DNA of 64,000 nucleotides from Chitinivibrionales bacterium. Its GTDB lineage: Bacteria; Fibrobacterota; Chitinivibrionia; Chitinivibrionales; WJKA01. Positions 54,737 to 63,741 of this stretch are shown here, in pieces. How positions within the stretch are numbered: the first letter of the stretch is position 1; each line of letters opens with the position of its first letter. The DNA is taken from contig WJLW01000002.1 of assembly GCA_014728295.1 (NCBI GenBank), forward strand, positions 1-64,000. The letters are read 5' to 3'. The translations under genes were made by a program, and so were the position numbers. The notes below the pieces were generated by a model. The model was not told the origin of the DNA, searched no databases, and saw nothing but the letters and a program-made list of their open reading frames with translations.

Positions 54737-55758
54737 GCCTGTTGTCCTTGCTGAGCCGCTTTGATGCGCGGGTCGAAGAAGCCGACCAGGACGTCAATAG
54801 TAAAATTTGCCGCCAGCACGCACACCGTAATCAACAGGGTACACCCTTGAATAACCGGATAATCATTCTCTCGAATAGCGTTAAAAAGTGCCATGCCCAG
54901 TCCTGGATACGAAAAAACTATTTCGGTTATAAGCGCACCGCCGACCATAAGGCCCAGAGAAAGCGCCAACCCGGTCAATTGCGGTAACATGGCATTGCGA
55001 AAGACATAGCCGACGATACCGCGCTCCTTGATCCCGAGCTGCTTTGCATACTTGATGTAATCGGTTCCCAATTCGTAAATTGACATTGAGCGCATACCGA
55101 TAGCCTGACCGCCGGCGAGTATCAAAAACAGTGAAGTAAACGGCAGGATGTAGTGCCGGGCGACACTGGTGATGTAGGCCCAGGAAAATGACGGCATTAA
55201 ATTCATACCATAGGCGCCCATTGGCGGAAATAGCTGGAAATGAATGCCGAAAGCATACACCAGAATTATTGCAAAACAAAAGTAAGGTATGGAGCTGAAC
55301 AGCAGCGCCAGCGGATACAGCGCCTTATCGAAAATGCCGCGCTTATACGCCGCCAGTGCTCCCAGCACATTGCCCACTATCCAGCTCAACAGCAGCGCCG
55401 GGATTTGCAGCAGAAGCGTCCAGGGCAGGGCATGAGTGATGATTGACCAAACAGAAAGTGGATGTTTGGTAAACGAGACACCCAGATCGCCCGTGATCGT
55501 TTTGCCGAAATAGGTGAAAAGCTGGATGATGAGCGGTTTGTCGAGATTGAATTCCTGCAGGTATTCCTCATACATTTTCAGATACTCTTGTGAATCCATC
55601 CCCGGACTACTGAGTTTTGTCATGATGGTATCGATCGGGTTGGTTGGACCCAGACGCGGCAGGATAAAGTTCAGCGTTATGGCAACGACAAAGGTAACGA
55701 GATACCAGCCGAGACGTTTTAGTACATAGTGAAGACGGGGCGGAAGCGTTTGTATCAT
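54733..55758 (-). CDS. ABC transporter permease, OppB/DppB-like
   Basis: A 341-residue permease. The N-terminal segment (YVLKRLGWYLVTFVVAITLNFILPRLGP) is the classic OppB start, and GDLGVSFTKHPLSVWSII precedes the transport domain. Six transmembrane stretches follow; the EAA loop region contains ELGTDYIKYAKQLGIKERGIVGYVFRNAMLP. It is shorter in its periplasmic loop region than some cello-oligosaccharide permeases. The ATG at 55758 begins just before the first membrane segment; an in-frame ATG at 55809 would add a polar leader without a ribosome site. Downstream genes overlap or follow tightly. Confidence 0.9.
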   Translation of the reverse strand: MIQTLPPRLHYVLKRLGWYLVTFVVAITLNFILPRLGPTNPIDTIMTKLSSPGMDSQEYLKMYEEYLQEFNLDKPLIIQLFTYFGKTITGDLGVSFTKHPLSVWSIITHALPWTLLLQIPALLLSWIVGNVLGALAAYKRGIFDKALYPLALLFSSIPYFCFAIILVYAFGIHFQLFPPMGAYGMNLMPSFSWAYITSVARHYILPFTSLFLILAGGQAIGMRSMSIYELGTDYIKYAKQLGIKERGIVGYVFRNAMLPQLTGLALSLGLMVGGALITEIVFSYPGLGMALFNAIRENDYPVIQGCTLLITVCVLAANFTIDVLVGFFDPRIKAAQQGQQA

Positions 55759-55858
55759 TATTCGGGAGCGTCGAGACTGACAGGTATGTTGGTATATGAA
55801 TGAAGGCAAGCGATTGATATTTGCAATTCACTGCCATGCGCGTTATTGAATTCTACAG

Positions 55859-57637
55859 TCATTTCGCCGGTGCAATCTCCCACAGTGCCTTTACTCCTGC
55901 GCCAACCATCAGGCACTGAGGTGGAGCATAGGGATTTTTTTCGCTGGGGAAATTGGTCCAGTGTCTGGTACTGAATTGATAAAAGTGCCAGGGACGGTAC
56001 ATCAGCGCAATAACCGGAATATCTTTCATGAAGATAGCGTTGAGCTCGCGATAGGCCCGTGAAATCTTGTTCTCATCGGTCAATTGGGGCAAATCCCTGA
56101 GCAATGCATCGGCACGCGGATTTTTATACCGCCCTTCATTTTCGTACATGACCTGACCGGGGGGGGCCCACTCTTTAGACGACATGACTTTTTCGAAACG
56201 CATCCACGGGCATGACGGTGATGCTTCGGGATGGGGTGTGCGCATGGTAAAATCGAAGAGGCCGTTTTTCAGATTCTTATCCCATACCGGATATTCAACA
56301 AACTTCTCCCGCACGTCAACACCCACGGCGCGCAGGCCGGTGACGGCGATTTTTACGGTTGTCTCCCAGTCTGTCCAGCCGGCGGGGCAGGTAGCGGTTA
56401 GTGATCCGACTTTGGCGCCGTCCGGTGCAATCAGCAAGCTGTCTGCGCCCCATGAGTAGCCTGCATCCTGCAGAATCTGCCGAGCTTGTGCCGGATCGTA
56501 TGTCGGGCCGAATTCGGCCGCATCCTGCTCACTGAAGTATTCTTTTTCGGTACCAAACGGCAGAATAAAGCCCGGTTTGAGGTCGGGAGTGTAGCCGTAA
56601 ACGGCAAGTGTTTTTATTTTTTCGTAATCGATGGCATGCGCACAAGCACGACGAAACGCGACATCGTCAAAAGGCGCTTTTGTCAATCCCATCAGCAGTG
56701 CCGGAATCATTGCCGGGATATAGTAGGGCTCCTTTTCGTACCAGGTGCCGACACCTTTCGAAAACTTGTTCCAGATTTGCGGGCAAAATGTTTGTGAAAG
56801 GTCAAGATTGCCCTGCTGCAGGGCGAGATTGAACTTATCGTTGCCAGTGTATGCCATGTGGATCAGATACTGTGGTGCAGGCAGACGGCCCCCGTACTTG
56901 ACCGCGCCCCAGTAAGAATCCACGCGCTCGAGAATGATTTTCTGATTGGAGTAGGCGTGCAAAGTATATGGGCCCGATCCGAGCGGTATGCTGTCATTTT
57001 TGAACTCGCGAATCTGTGAGAGTACTTCCGCCTCGCTCCCTGCGTCGGATGCGTTTTGCTCGATCGGGCGAAAAATCTTTTTAGGCAGGATGAAAGTAAC
57101 CGATATGATGTCAAGCATCATCAAACGGTTGTAATTGACCTTACTTAGTGTAAACACTACCTCTTTAGGACCCGCTGCAACGATAGTATCGATATAATTC
57201 CAGTGAGCATGAAAAAGAGTGTTGTACTTTTTATGCAATTCGAATGTGTACAGCACGTCTTCCGATGTCAGCGGGGACCCATCCTGCCATGCACTTTTTT
57301 CGTGCAGTGTTACATGCAGTTTGTCATCTTCGAATCGATACTCTGTTCCAAGGATACCTTCCAGTTGACCGGTGATTTGATTATAGCCGAACATCGATTC
57401 ATAAATCAAATTCATGTTGCCGGTTGCCGGCCAGGCCGGCGTCACATGCAGCGGATTGAAACTGACCGGCGCGCCCCATTGAAAACCGCCGACATACAAG
57501 GTTTTGTTGCGCGGAAAAGACGTAACGATATCGCCACCCGCGCCCGGCCCCGAATCGCATGCCGTCAGCAGCAGTGCGCACGCGCCGATTCCCAGCAACC
57601 CGCCTAAGCCATTCAAACCCCGAATCAATCTTGCCAT
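55859..57637 (-). CDS. ABC transporter substrate-binding lipoprotein (SBP family 5), probably cello-oligosaccharide
   Basis: A 592-residue periplasmic binding protein, anchored through the lipobox LLLTAC. Family-5 (Opp-like) features include FNPLHVTPAW, YESMFGYNQITGQLEGILG, SAWQDGSPLTSEDVLYTFELHKKY and the LGSGPYTLHAY segment. Family-5 proteins bind oligopeptides or, in several thermophiles, cello-oligosaccharides; neighbouring cellulases and phosphorylases support the second role here. The ATG at 57637 has AGGAAAGG at the right distance; an upstream start at 57712 would displace the signal peptide. It is the first gene of the transporter group, so the transporter promoter should lie upstream, between this gene and the FecR-like gene. 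Confidence 0.9.
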   Translation of the reverse strand: MARLIRGLNGLGGLLGIGACALLLTACDSGPGAGGDIVTSFPRNKTLYVGGFQWGAPVSFNPLHVTPAWPATGNMNLIYESMFGYNQITGQLEGILGTEYRFEDDKLHVTLHEKSAWQDGSPLTSEDVLYTFELHKKYNTLFHAHWNYIDTIVAAGPKEVVFTLSKVNYNRLMMLDIISVTFILPKKIFRPIEQNASDAGSEAEVLSQIREFKNDSIPLGSGPYTLHAYSNQKIILERVDSYWGAVKYGGRLPAPQYLIHMAYTGNDKFNLALQQGNLDLSQTFCPQIWNKFSKGVGTWYEKEPYYIPAMIPALLMGLTKAPFDDVAFRRACAHAIDYEKIKTLAVYGYTPDLKPGFILPFGTEKEYFSEQDAAEFGPTYDPAQARQILQDAGYSWGADSLLIAPDGAKVGSLTATCPAGWTDWETTVKIAVTGLRAVGVDVREKFVEYPVWDKNLKNGLFDFTMRTPHPEASPSCPWMRFEKVMSSKEWAPPGQVMYENEGRYKNPRADALLRDLPQLTDENKISRAYRELNAIFMKDIPVIALMYRPWHFYQFSTRHWTNFPSEKNPYAPPQCLMVGAGVKALWEIAPAK

Positions 57638-57779
57638 CAACAAAAACCTTTCCTGAATGTATACCTCGCGCCGTGTGCTTGTGTTGCACGAATTCGCAAC
57701 ATACGTTCTCAAACGTTATACGTTGCATTCACCATAGTTAGTGGGAATAATAAAAATCAGGTTCGAAACGCCTAATGCT

Positions 57780-59741
57780 TTATTTCCTGTCGGCCCGATT
57801 TGCCAGATGCTGTTCCCATACTTGCTGTGCAAGCTGCGTATCACCATTTTCGCGATACGCTTTTTGCAGATTGGTATACAGGCTTAAGCGCAACGTGCGT
57901 CGGTTATGCGACATGCCGGCGAGTGCTTCCTTGAACATGCTGATCGCCGCTGCATGCTTTTTCTGCTGCAGGTAGATCAGACCGACGCGATGCTGAATTT
58001 CGGCAATACGATGGTGGTTGGGAAATTTGCGAAAGTATTTAAGATAATACTCAATCGCCTTATCGGTATCCCGGTCAAGCTCCAGTTCGGCGAGGCGAAG
58101 CCAGGATTCACCGACAAAAAATCCATCCGGATACAGGGCCAGGTAAGTCAGAAACTGCTCGCGGGCAGCATCCGGGTCTTGTGCGTGCTGCACATAAACC
58201 AGTGCACTGGTGAAAGCCGCATCCTCTTTGTCCAGGCGGCCGGCCCCGGGGTGATTGTCCAGCTCTTGGTATACTTCCAGAGCCTTCTGCCAGGAACCGC
58301 TCTTCAGCGCTGCTTCCGCCTGCTGCTTAAGAGCTGCCACTTCATCGATGCGCTCTACATGCTCTGCACTCGATTCGATCGATGCATCGGGCGGTTTTGC
58401 AGGGAGTGATACGCTCTGTCTGCCTGGTGTTTCGTCGTGACGCGCAAGATGACTGCGCGTGAGTGTCACGGCGAGGTCTGCTGGTTTGCCCGCCACGGTA
58501 ACCGTGATCGATGTGTCAATCGTGCGATACCCTTCTTTGCTGATTCGAATCGTATGAGTGCCGGGGGCCTGCAAAATTAACAGAGGAGTCACGCCTTTAT
58601 ACCGGCCGTTTATCCTTACTGATGCCTGAGGAATATCGGTATTTACCTGCAATTTTCGATACTGCTTCAATTGCTCGATTGTCGGCAACGATTCGATGTC
58701 GTAGCGCGGTACAATGCGTCCGCCGTGTTCAACCCGGTAGGATGCTGATGCGGGGTGGTAGACCAGGCTTTGACCTTCGCTCACGCCGATGATGCCGGAA
58801 GTTGTGTGAACTTTAACCGTGCCTTCGAGCACCTGCGTTGTGGGATGATTATCGTGCCCGGGCAAGATCTGAAAGTAGGTGCCGGTTACTTCTATGCGAT
58901 AATCGGGAGTGGCAACATAAAAGAGTTCTGAGGCGCTCCGTTTTTTAACAAAGATTGTGGCCTTGCCGGTGTTTTGTGTCATGGAAACGGCATACTCAAC
59001 GCGTGAGCGCGTTGCTTTGTCAATGGTCAATGCTGCGCCGTTTTGCAGCTTGACAAAGCCGTGCTTATTGACTAGTGATAGAGATGCATCTTTGCGGGAT
59101 GCATAGCGCTGAGTATGCACCGCATTGAGAGATTCGGTGGTTCCCTGCTGCTGATACACCAGAGTTTCGATGGGACGGGAATTATCGTAATAGTGTTTTC
59201 CGCGCCACACACCAAACCCGATGAGCACCAGCGCGGCAGATGTCAACGCAAACCGGCCGACGATGCTGAAATAGGGGAGAACGGTGCTCCAGAAGGGCTG
59301 ATGAACCAGCCGTTGCACTTTTTCTTCGTGCTCGATGCGTTTCATCAGGGCGCCTTCGATACGCTCAAAGCGTCCTTCGGGGAGAATTATGTCTGTTTTC
59401 AGGATTTGTTGCCAGGCAGGAAGCTGAGCTGCGGCTTCGATGCGATCGGTCAGATTGTTTTCGCAACGTGACCAGAGTGTGTCGGGCAGTTCGTTTTCTC
59501 CTGATACACATTCATTGACGGGTGCTTCGTATTCCTGATATTCCTGGATGCGCTGAAACAACGTGTTTTCGACACGATCGAACATGCCTTCCGGCTCCTG
59601 CACAGGCACATTGAGCTGGGCTGCCCGGCCATGTGTTTCAGTTTGTTGGATACGCTGCATAAGCTGTTTCTCGATGCGACCGTAATCAACGTGACTGTCG
59701 TTCACGCTTTCGTTTAGTTTCTTTAAAACTTTGTTAATCAT
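57780..59741 (-). CDS. FecR-PEGA-TPR membrane protein, candidate anti-sigma regulator
   Basis: A 653-residue single-pass protein. Residues 1-145 are cytoplasmic and contain four copies of a motif '(hydrophobic)xRxExxLxxRI' at 20-31, 54-65, 89-101 and 125-136. A membrane helix lies at 160-180 (GRFALTSAALVLIGFGVW). A FecR-like beta domain follows (about 195-330: TPDYRIEVTGTYFQI, QVLEGTVKV), a PEGA domain (about 365-435: ASVRINGRYKGVTPL, HTIRISKEGYR), and TPR-like repeats (465-650). It begins 25 nt after the ECF sigma factor gene, a typical sigma/anti-sigma pair. FecR proteins sense an outer-membrane signal and release their sigma factor. The N-terminal repeats are a plausible sigma-binding device, but this is inference. 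Confidence 0.78.
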   Translation of the reverse strand: MINKVLKKLNESVNDSHVDYGRIEKQLMQRIQQTETHGRAAQLNVPVQEPEGMFDRVENTLFQRIQEYQEYEAPVNECVSGENELPDTLWSRCENNLTDRIEAAAQLPAWQQILKTDIILPEGRFERIEGALMKRIEHEEKVQRLVHQPFWSTVLPYFSIVGRFALTSAALVLIGFGVWRGKHYYDNSRPIETLVYQQQGTTESLNAVHTQRYASRKDASLSLVNKHGFVKLQNGAALTIDKATRSRVEYAVSMTQNTGKATIFVKKRSASELFYVATPDYRIEVTGTYFQILPGHDNHPTTQVLEGTVKVHTTSGIIGVSEGQSLVYHPASASYRVEHGGRIVPRYDIESLPTIEQLKQYRKLQVNTDIPQASVRINGRYKGVTPLLILQAPGTHTIRISKEGYRTIDTSITVTVAGKPADLAVTLTRSHLARHDETPGRQSVSLPAKPPDASIESSAEHVERIDEVAALKQQAEAALKSGSWQKALEVYQELDNHPGAGRLDKEDAAFTSALVYVQHAQDPDAAREQFLTYLALYPDGFFVGESWLRLAELELDRDTDKAIEYYLKYFRKFPNHHRIAEIQHRVGLIYLQQKKHAAAISMFKEALAGMSHNRRTLRLSLYTNLQKAYRENGDTQLAQQVWEQHLANRADRK

Positions 59742-59766
59742 TGCGTTTGCAATTCTGCTTCATGGT

Positions 59767-60330
59767 TTACTCGGTAGAATCCAGAAATTCTCGGATTTTT
59801 TTGCGCGCGGTAAACAAGCGTGACTTAACCGTTCCTTCGGGAATGGACATGATACCTGCAATTTCGGAAAGGTCCATCTCGGAGTAGATATTAAGCACCA
59901 GCGGCACGCGCAATTTATGATCTAATTTTTCCAGCGCCTGGTCGACCAGATCTCGCAGCTCCAGTTGTTTTGAAGCCGACATTTCCCGGGAGGGCACTTG
60001 AAATTCGACACTGTCATAATCGACGGTATCCTTTTTGTTTATTCGTTTTTCGGCTTTTTGATAACGATATTGACGGGTGCAAACATGAATTATCAGGCGG
60101 TGAAACCAGGTTTTAAACGAGGATTCTCCATGAAATGACTTGAGCGAAAGGTACAATTGAAAATAGGTTTCCTGGAGCAAATCCTCATGATCGCCGTTCA
60201 TGCCGGTAATTTTGTAGATCAGATTATATGCATACGAACGTGACATGCGAAATAATTCCTTAAAAGCCAATTGGTTGCCGGCTCTACATTCTTCAAGCAG
60301 CCGGGAATCCGGTTCCATCACAGCTTTCAT
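59767..60330 (-). CDS. ECF-type RNA polymerase sigma factor
   Basis: A 187-residue sigma-70-family factor with regions 2 and 4 only. Region 2 is seen as AFKELFRMSRSYAYNLIYKITGMNGDHEDLLQETYFQLYLSLKSF (with the DLLQETY core), and region 4 as LEKLDHKLRVPLVLNIYSEMDLSEIAGIMSIPEGTVKSRLFTARKKIREFL. It would direct transcription of a small regulon, probably including the adjacent FecR gene and possibly the glucan locus that follows on the same strand. It lies immediately upstream of the membrane regulator (25 nt). AAGGG precedes the ATG at 60330; a second ATG at 60318 is in frame. Confidence 0.92.
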   Translation of the reverse strand: MKAVMEPDSRLLEECRAGNQLAFKELFRMSRSYAYNLIYKITGMNGDHEDLLQETYFQLYLSLKSFHGESSFKTWFHRLIIHVCTRQYRYQKAEKRINKKDTVDYDSVEFQVPSREMSASKQLELRDLVDQALEKLDHKLRVPLVLNIYSEMDLSEIAGIMSIPEGTVKSRLFTARKKIREFLDSTE

Positions 60331-60414
60331 GATTGTAACCCTTCATCACTGGTGTTGCACATTTTTAAGTCCCCGTTAATTAAGTTAGTGCCATTCGGCG
60401 CTGTCTGGTTCATG

Positions 60415-61344
60415 TTAAAAGATAAAGGTCATTCCCCAGCACAGTGCCGCCAGCCCGAGCGATCCCGCGGCTACTCCTTCGGCACGTTGGGCGCGCTCGA
60501 AATATTTCTCGAATAGTTGCGGATTTGCGTAGTAGTCATCTTTGCCAAGTTGTTGATATTTATTATAGTAATAGCGATCTGCAGCAGCCGCGGCTGCCGA
60601 AGTGAGTGTTGCAAGTAGCGCGGGATAGACAAACTTTGAATGATAGAAGCGGCGCTTTTTTAACTCAAAGGTAAAGGTGTGATTTCCGGGATGCTCCAGG
60701 ATGATGATTTTGTCAATCGAGAAGTAACCCTCTTTTTCGGCGGAGAATGAGATTTTACCTACGGGCACGACCCATTCGAGCGGCGTCATTCCCGAAAGAC
60801 CTTTTTTGTTGACGATGCGCACCTTTTCTGGAGACGAGGCTAATTTGACATGGCACAGGTACTGGGTGCGAAGGTTTTCGATAATTTTAGTAGCAAGTAG
60901 GCGCGGCAGGGCTGCTGCCTCCTGTTGAATGAAATCTATTTCAACAAGCAATGCAGGCGGAGATGCGGGATGGCAGCCGCTGAGGTGAACCCGCAGATTG
61001 TGCAGGTAGGATGTGTCGATACTGGAGTTTGCAATCAGGCGATCGGTTGTGCGTGCGGAAATCCGCAGACAATGGGACTGTCGGCCGGTATCGATCGGGG
61101 AAGCTGATGTGCGCATTCTCAGGCAGTAGTTAATGTCGTGTGCTGCTGCGCTAATTTCGCCGGCAAGCTCGCTGCTGAATGCAGGATAGGTTGCTTCATT
61201 TACCCCGTCGGCATACTCGATGTAAAGCAGGTTTTGCGTGTTGGGGCAGGGTGCATTTGCGGATTGTGACCATATCGCGCACGCAAACAGCCAGCACCAT
61301 ACGGCGGCAGGTACTACCAGTGATGAGCTTGTATAATTCCTCAC
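60415..61344 (-). CDS. Exported PEGA-domain protein
   Basis: A 309-residue envelope protein. A signal peptide (VPAAVWCWLFACAIWSQSANA) precedes an unassigned beta-rich region to about 180. A PEGA-type domain follows at about 185-240 (VRIVNKKGLSGMTPLEW, VPVGKISFSAEKEGYFSID), and a C-terminal hydrophobic pair of segments (YPALLATLTSAAAAAADRYYYN and AAGSLGLAALCWGMTFIF) could form a membrane hairpin. Similar C-terminal organisation is seen in the TPR protein at 37309. It starts at GTG 61344 with AGGACAC before it. The sigma-factor gene follows 84 nt after its stop, so it is probably in the same regulatory unit. The function is unknown. Confidence 0.7.
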   Translation of the reverse strand: MRNYTSSSLVVPAAVWCWLFACAIWSQSANAPCPNTQNLLYIEYADGVNEATYPAFSSELAGEISAAAHDINYCLRMRTSASPIDTGRQSHCLRISARTTDRLIANSSIDTSYLHNLRVHLSGCHPASPPALLVEIDFIQQEAAALPRLLATKIIENLRTQYLCHVKLASSPEKVRIVNKKGLSGMTPLEWVVPVGKISFSAEKEGYFSIDKIIILEHPGNHTFTFELKKRRFYHSKFVYPALLATLTSAAAAAADRYYYNKYQQLGKDDYYANPQLFEKYFERAQRAEGVAAGSLGLAALCWGMTFIF

Positions 61345-61401
61345 ACGTGTCCTATATTCAAGTTTGTCATCCGTAATGAAAGATACTTTTCAACAAACCA
61401 T

Positions 61402-62961
61402 ATGCGCATAAAAAATTTAGCATATTTTGCCTTACCGGTTCAATTAATCCTGCTTATCTGCTCGATGAATTCGTGTGTCGAACGCAATAATCCCTGGGAT
61501 CCGGTCAATACCTGTTCGCCGGAACAAAAAAATCTTATCATTGAGCAGACCGCTCCGATCTTTGATTCTATTCTTGCTGCGAGCGCGTCCGTACTTGCCG
61601 GAGCCGTTGCAATTGATTCGCTGTATCGTGGAGTGCAGATGTCAAACGACAGTATCGATTCGGTAAACGCGTCGAATCGACTCGCCAATTCCGCAATGGA
61701 TTCACTGAATAGCGTCATCGACTCGGCTAACCTGAGCGGTTCTCTCTGCGATTCATCGACGAAGAAAGAACTCAAAGCGCACATGGAGCTGCTCAAGATT
61801 GCCGGCCTGGTTGACAGTCTGGCAATGCTGCACAATCGGATCGGGGTGGATTCGTTGAAAATAATCTCGCTGATCAAATCCGGAAATGACCGGTGTCAAC
61901 CATCCGGCTTGTATAGCAGTGACGACGAGGATTCCCTGCTGCGTATCCTGTCCGGCTTTTCGGATTCAATCTCGACATTTGCGCAAAATGCGACCCGCTA
62001 TGATTCTCTGATCAGCGATTCCGCCAACGAATCGCTTCGTCAACGCAATGAAGATATTATGGCGTATAATGCGGCAGTGCATCGCTACAACGATTCGATA
62101 CAATTCAATATAGCTTTCTGCAATATTGCGCCGGTAGTCACTGGCGATTCCCTTTTAAAGCGCGTGCAGGAAGCGCGTGCGGGAGATACGGTGCTGCTTG
62201 ACACCGGAGTATTTACTGCCCCGTTACGCTTCACTCATTCCGGGACCGTCGATCAGCCGATCCTGATGCTCGGCTCACCGGACTTGCGTTCCAGAATTGT
62301 CCAGTCCGATATTTTTATCAGCAATATCAATTTTATATACTTCCGCAATCTCGTATTCGAAGAGAGTCCGGTTGACGGCATAAAACTGGAGGACGGTTCG
62401 CAGGGATGTGAGTTTGTCAACTGCATTTTCCGCAGCAACGGCAGCCACGGACTCAGTATTGTCGACAGCGATATAAAAATCCGCAACAGCAGGATCTACA
62501 ATAATATCGGTAGCGGTATTCATATCTCTTCAAGTATCTCCGAACACTCCCGTATTGACATCAGCAATACTCTGATCGCCCACAACCGCTTGAACGGCAT
62601 CAATTCGCTTACGGCACAATTAGACCTAAGCTGGCTGACGGTATCCGATAACGGACAGGATGGGCTGCGTCTCAAGGTCCCCAAATTGCCGATTACTATC
62701 CGCAATTGCCTGATCACCTACAACGAAGGCTATGCCATCTCCCGGGAGCGAGTTGACGGGGAATTTACCGTGGCTGAAACAAATTTTTTTGCGAACGCCG
62801 ACGGGATCTTTGATGGGGATACTGCATACACTCCACAATCAACTTTTCTCTACGACCCGTTCTATATCGATCGGGCTACAAATGACTATGGCATCGATAC
62901 CCCAAGTGTTATTTACGAGCTGGAGCAGCTTGGAGTCATCATCGGTTTCCGCAATCGGTGA
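61402..62961 (+). CDS. Lipoprotein with helical stalk and parallel beta-helix head
   Basis: A 519-residue anchored protein. The lipobox SMNSC gives C25, followed by NNPWDP. Residues 45-230 are low-complexity helical sequence rich in Ser, Asp and Ile (repeats such as 'SN DSIDS' and 'SAMDSLNSVIDS'), likely an extended coiled stalk. From about 240 to 480 the chain has right-handed beta-helix coils (AGDTVLLDTGVFTAPL, IYFRNLVFEESPVDGIKLEDG, CEFVNCIFRSNGSHGLSIVDSD, IRNSRIYNNIGSGIHISSS). The beta-helix is the usual fold for polysaccharide-binding or lyase domains, but no catalytic site can be seen. It may bind glycan at the cell surface. It is divergent from the PEGA-domain gene. Confidence 0.78.
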   Translation: MRIKNLAYFALPVQLILLICSMNSCVERNNPWDPVNTCSPEQKNLIIEQTAPIFDSILAASASVLAGAVAIDSLYRGVQMSNDSIDSVNASNRLANSAMDSLNSVIDSANLSGSLCDSSTKKELKAHMELLKIAGLVDSLAMLHNRIGVDSLKIISLIKSGNDRCQPSGLYSSDDEDSLLRILSGFSDSISTFAQNATRYDSLISDSANESLRQRNEDIMAYNAAVHRYNDSIQFNIAFCNIAPVVTGDSLLKRVQEARAGDTVLLDTGVFTAPLRFTHSGTVDQPILMLGSPDLRSRIVQSDIFISNINFIYFRNLVFEESPVDGIKLEDGSQGCEFVNCIFRSNGSHGLSIVDSDIKIRNSRIYNNIGSGIHISSSISEHSRIDISNTLIAHNRLNGINSLTAQLDLSWLTVSDNGQDGLRLKVPKLPITIRNCLITYNEGYAISRERVDGEFTVAETNFFANADGIFDGDTAYTPQSTFLYDPFYIDRATNDYGIDTPSVIYELEQLGVIIGFRNR

Positions 62962-63281
62962 AGGCGGCGGGGGTATGTCCCGGTTTGCATTTCTTATTAC
63001 CTGTCAATCTGTTGCAAATCCCGACCATCTATCCCATCCGGCAGCTAAGGGGCATGGATTCGAACCTGCCCCAACTTCAGGCACTGCTTAAATCGCTCTT
63101 GTTTCATCCTGCAGCAAGTTTTGTTTCACATTAGAACACACATCTATAGCGTGCATGCTTAAAAGCTCAAAGCGAGCATTTTTTCGCATCGAGTTATTGG
63201 CACACCCATTGCAACACTCAATACTGAAAATGAAAAATCGAGAAACAAACAACAAAACTAAACACATAAAGGAGGTTTACC
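62962..63281. other. Intergenic region upstream of hsp20
   Basis: A 320-bp region with no gene. It holds a GGGGCA/TGCCCC hairpin at 63049-63072 with a tRNA T-loop-like core (see rejected items) and the sigma-54-type promoter at 63198. Confidence 0.5.
63198..63213 (+). promoter_or_regulatory. Sigma-54-type (-24/-12) promoter of hsp20
   Basis: TGGCACACCCATTGCA matches the sigma-54 consensus (TGGCAC, four bases, TTGC with proper GG-to-GC spacing) with only one deviation at the base after TGGCAC. It lies 69 nt before the hsp20 start codon, and the gene has a strong ribosome site (AAAGGAGG). Confidence 0.72.
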
Positions 63282-63719
63282 ATGTACGCACTTACTGCCT
63301 ACAGACCAACCAACGCACTCTCACGCCGGCTCGATGATCTCTTGGGTGATTCAGGATTCGAGAGTTCAAATCGTGCCATCAGCGCCACCAACTGGCCGAA
63401 GGTTGACATCGCAGAGAGCGAAAACGGCTACAAAATCAGCGCCGATCTGCCGGGACTTGACAAGAAAGACGTTACAGTAACTGTCGAAGACGGCGTCCTG
63501 ACAATCGAGGGTGAGAAACAATCCGAACACGAAAAGAAAGAAAAAGGAAGGTATTATCACCTCGAACGCAGCTATGGAAAATTCAGCCGTTCGTTCAGCC
63601 TGCCGGAGAATGTCGACGCAGAGAAGATCAATGCAAAGTTTGCGCACGGCGTTCTCGAACTTGAGCTTACCAAAAGGCCCGAGGCAAAACCGAAGGCCAT
63701 TGAAGTGAAAGTTGACTAA
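63282..63719 (+). CDS. Hsp20/alpha-crystallin small heat-shock protein
   Basis: A 145-residue small heat-shock chaperone. The alpha-crystallin domain spans about 38-135, with NWPKVDIAESENGYKISADLPG (first strands), VEDGVLTIEGEKQSE and FSRSFSLPENVDAEKINAKFAHGVLELELTKRPE. The N-terminal arm is short. The protein forms oligomers that hold unfolding proteins for ATP-dependent chaperones. The gene has its own sigma-54-type promoter and a terminator hairpin downstream shared with the convergent kinase gene. Strong ribosome site AAAGGAGG. Confidence 0.95.
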   Translation: MYALTAYRPTNALSRRLDDLLGDSGFESSNRAISATNWPKVDIAESENGYKISADLPGLDKKDVTVTVEDGVLTIEGEKQSEHEKKEKGRYYHLERSYGKFSRSFSLPENVDAEKINAKFAHGVLELELTKRPEAKPKAIEVKVD

Positions 63720-63741
63720 ACGCACAAAATTGCTTTTGCTG

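Noticed and set aside
63049..63072. tRNA T-arm-like sequence GGTTCGAATCC on the minus strand
   Set aside because: Flanking bases give only two T-stem pairs, no acceptor or anticodon arm can be built, and the hairpin GGGGCA/TGCCCC explains the symmetry.
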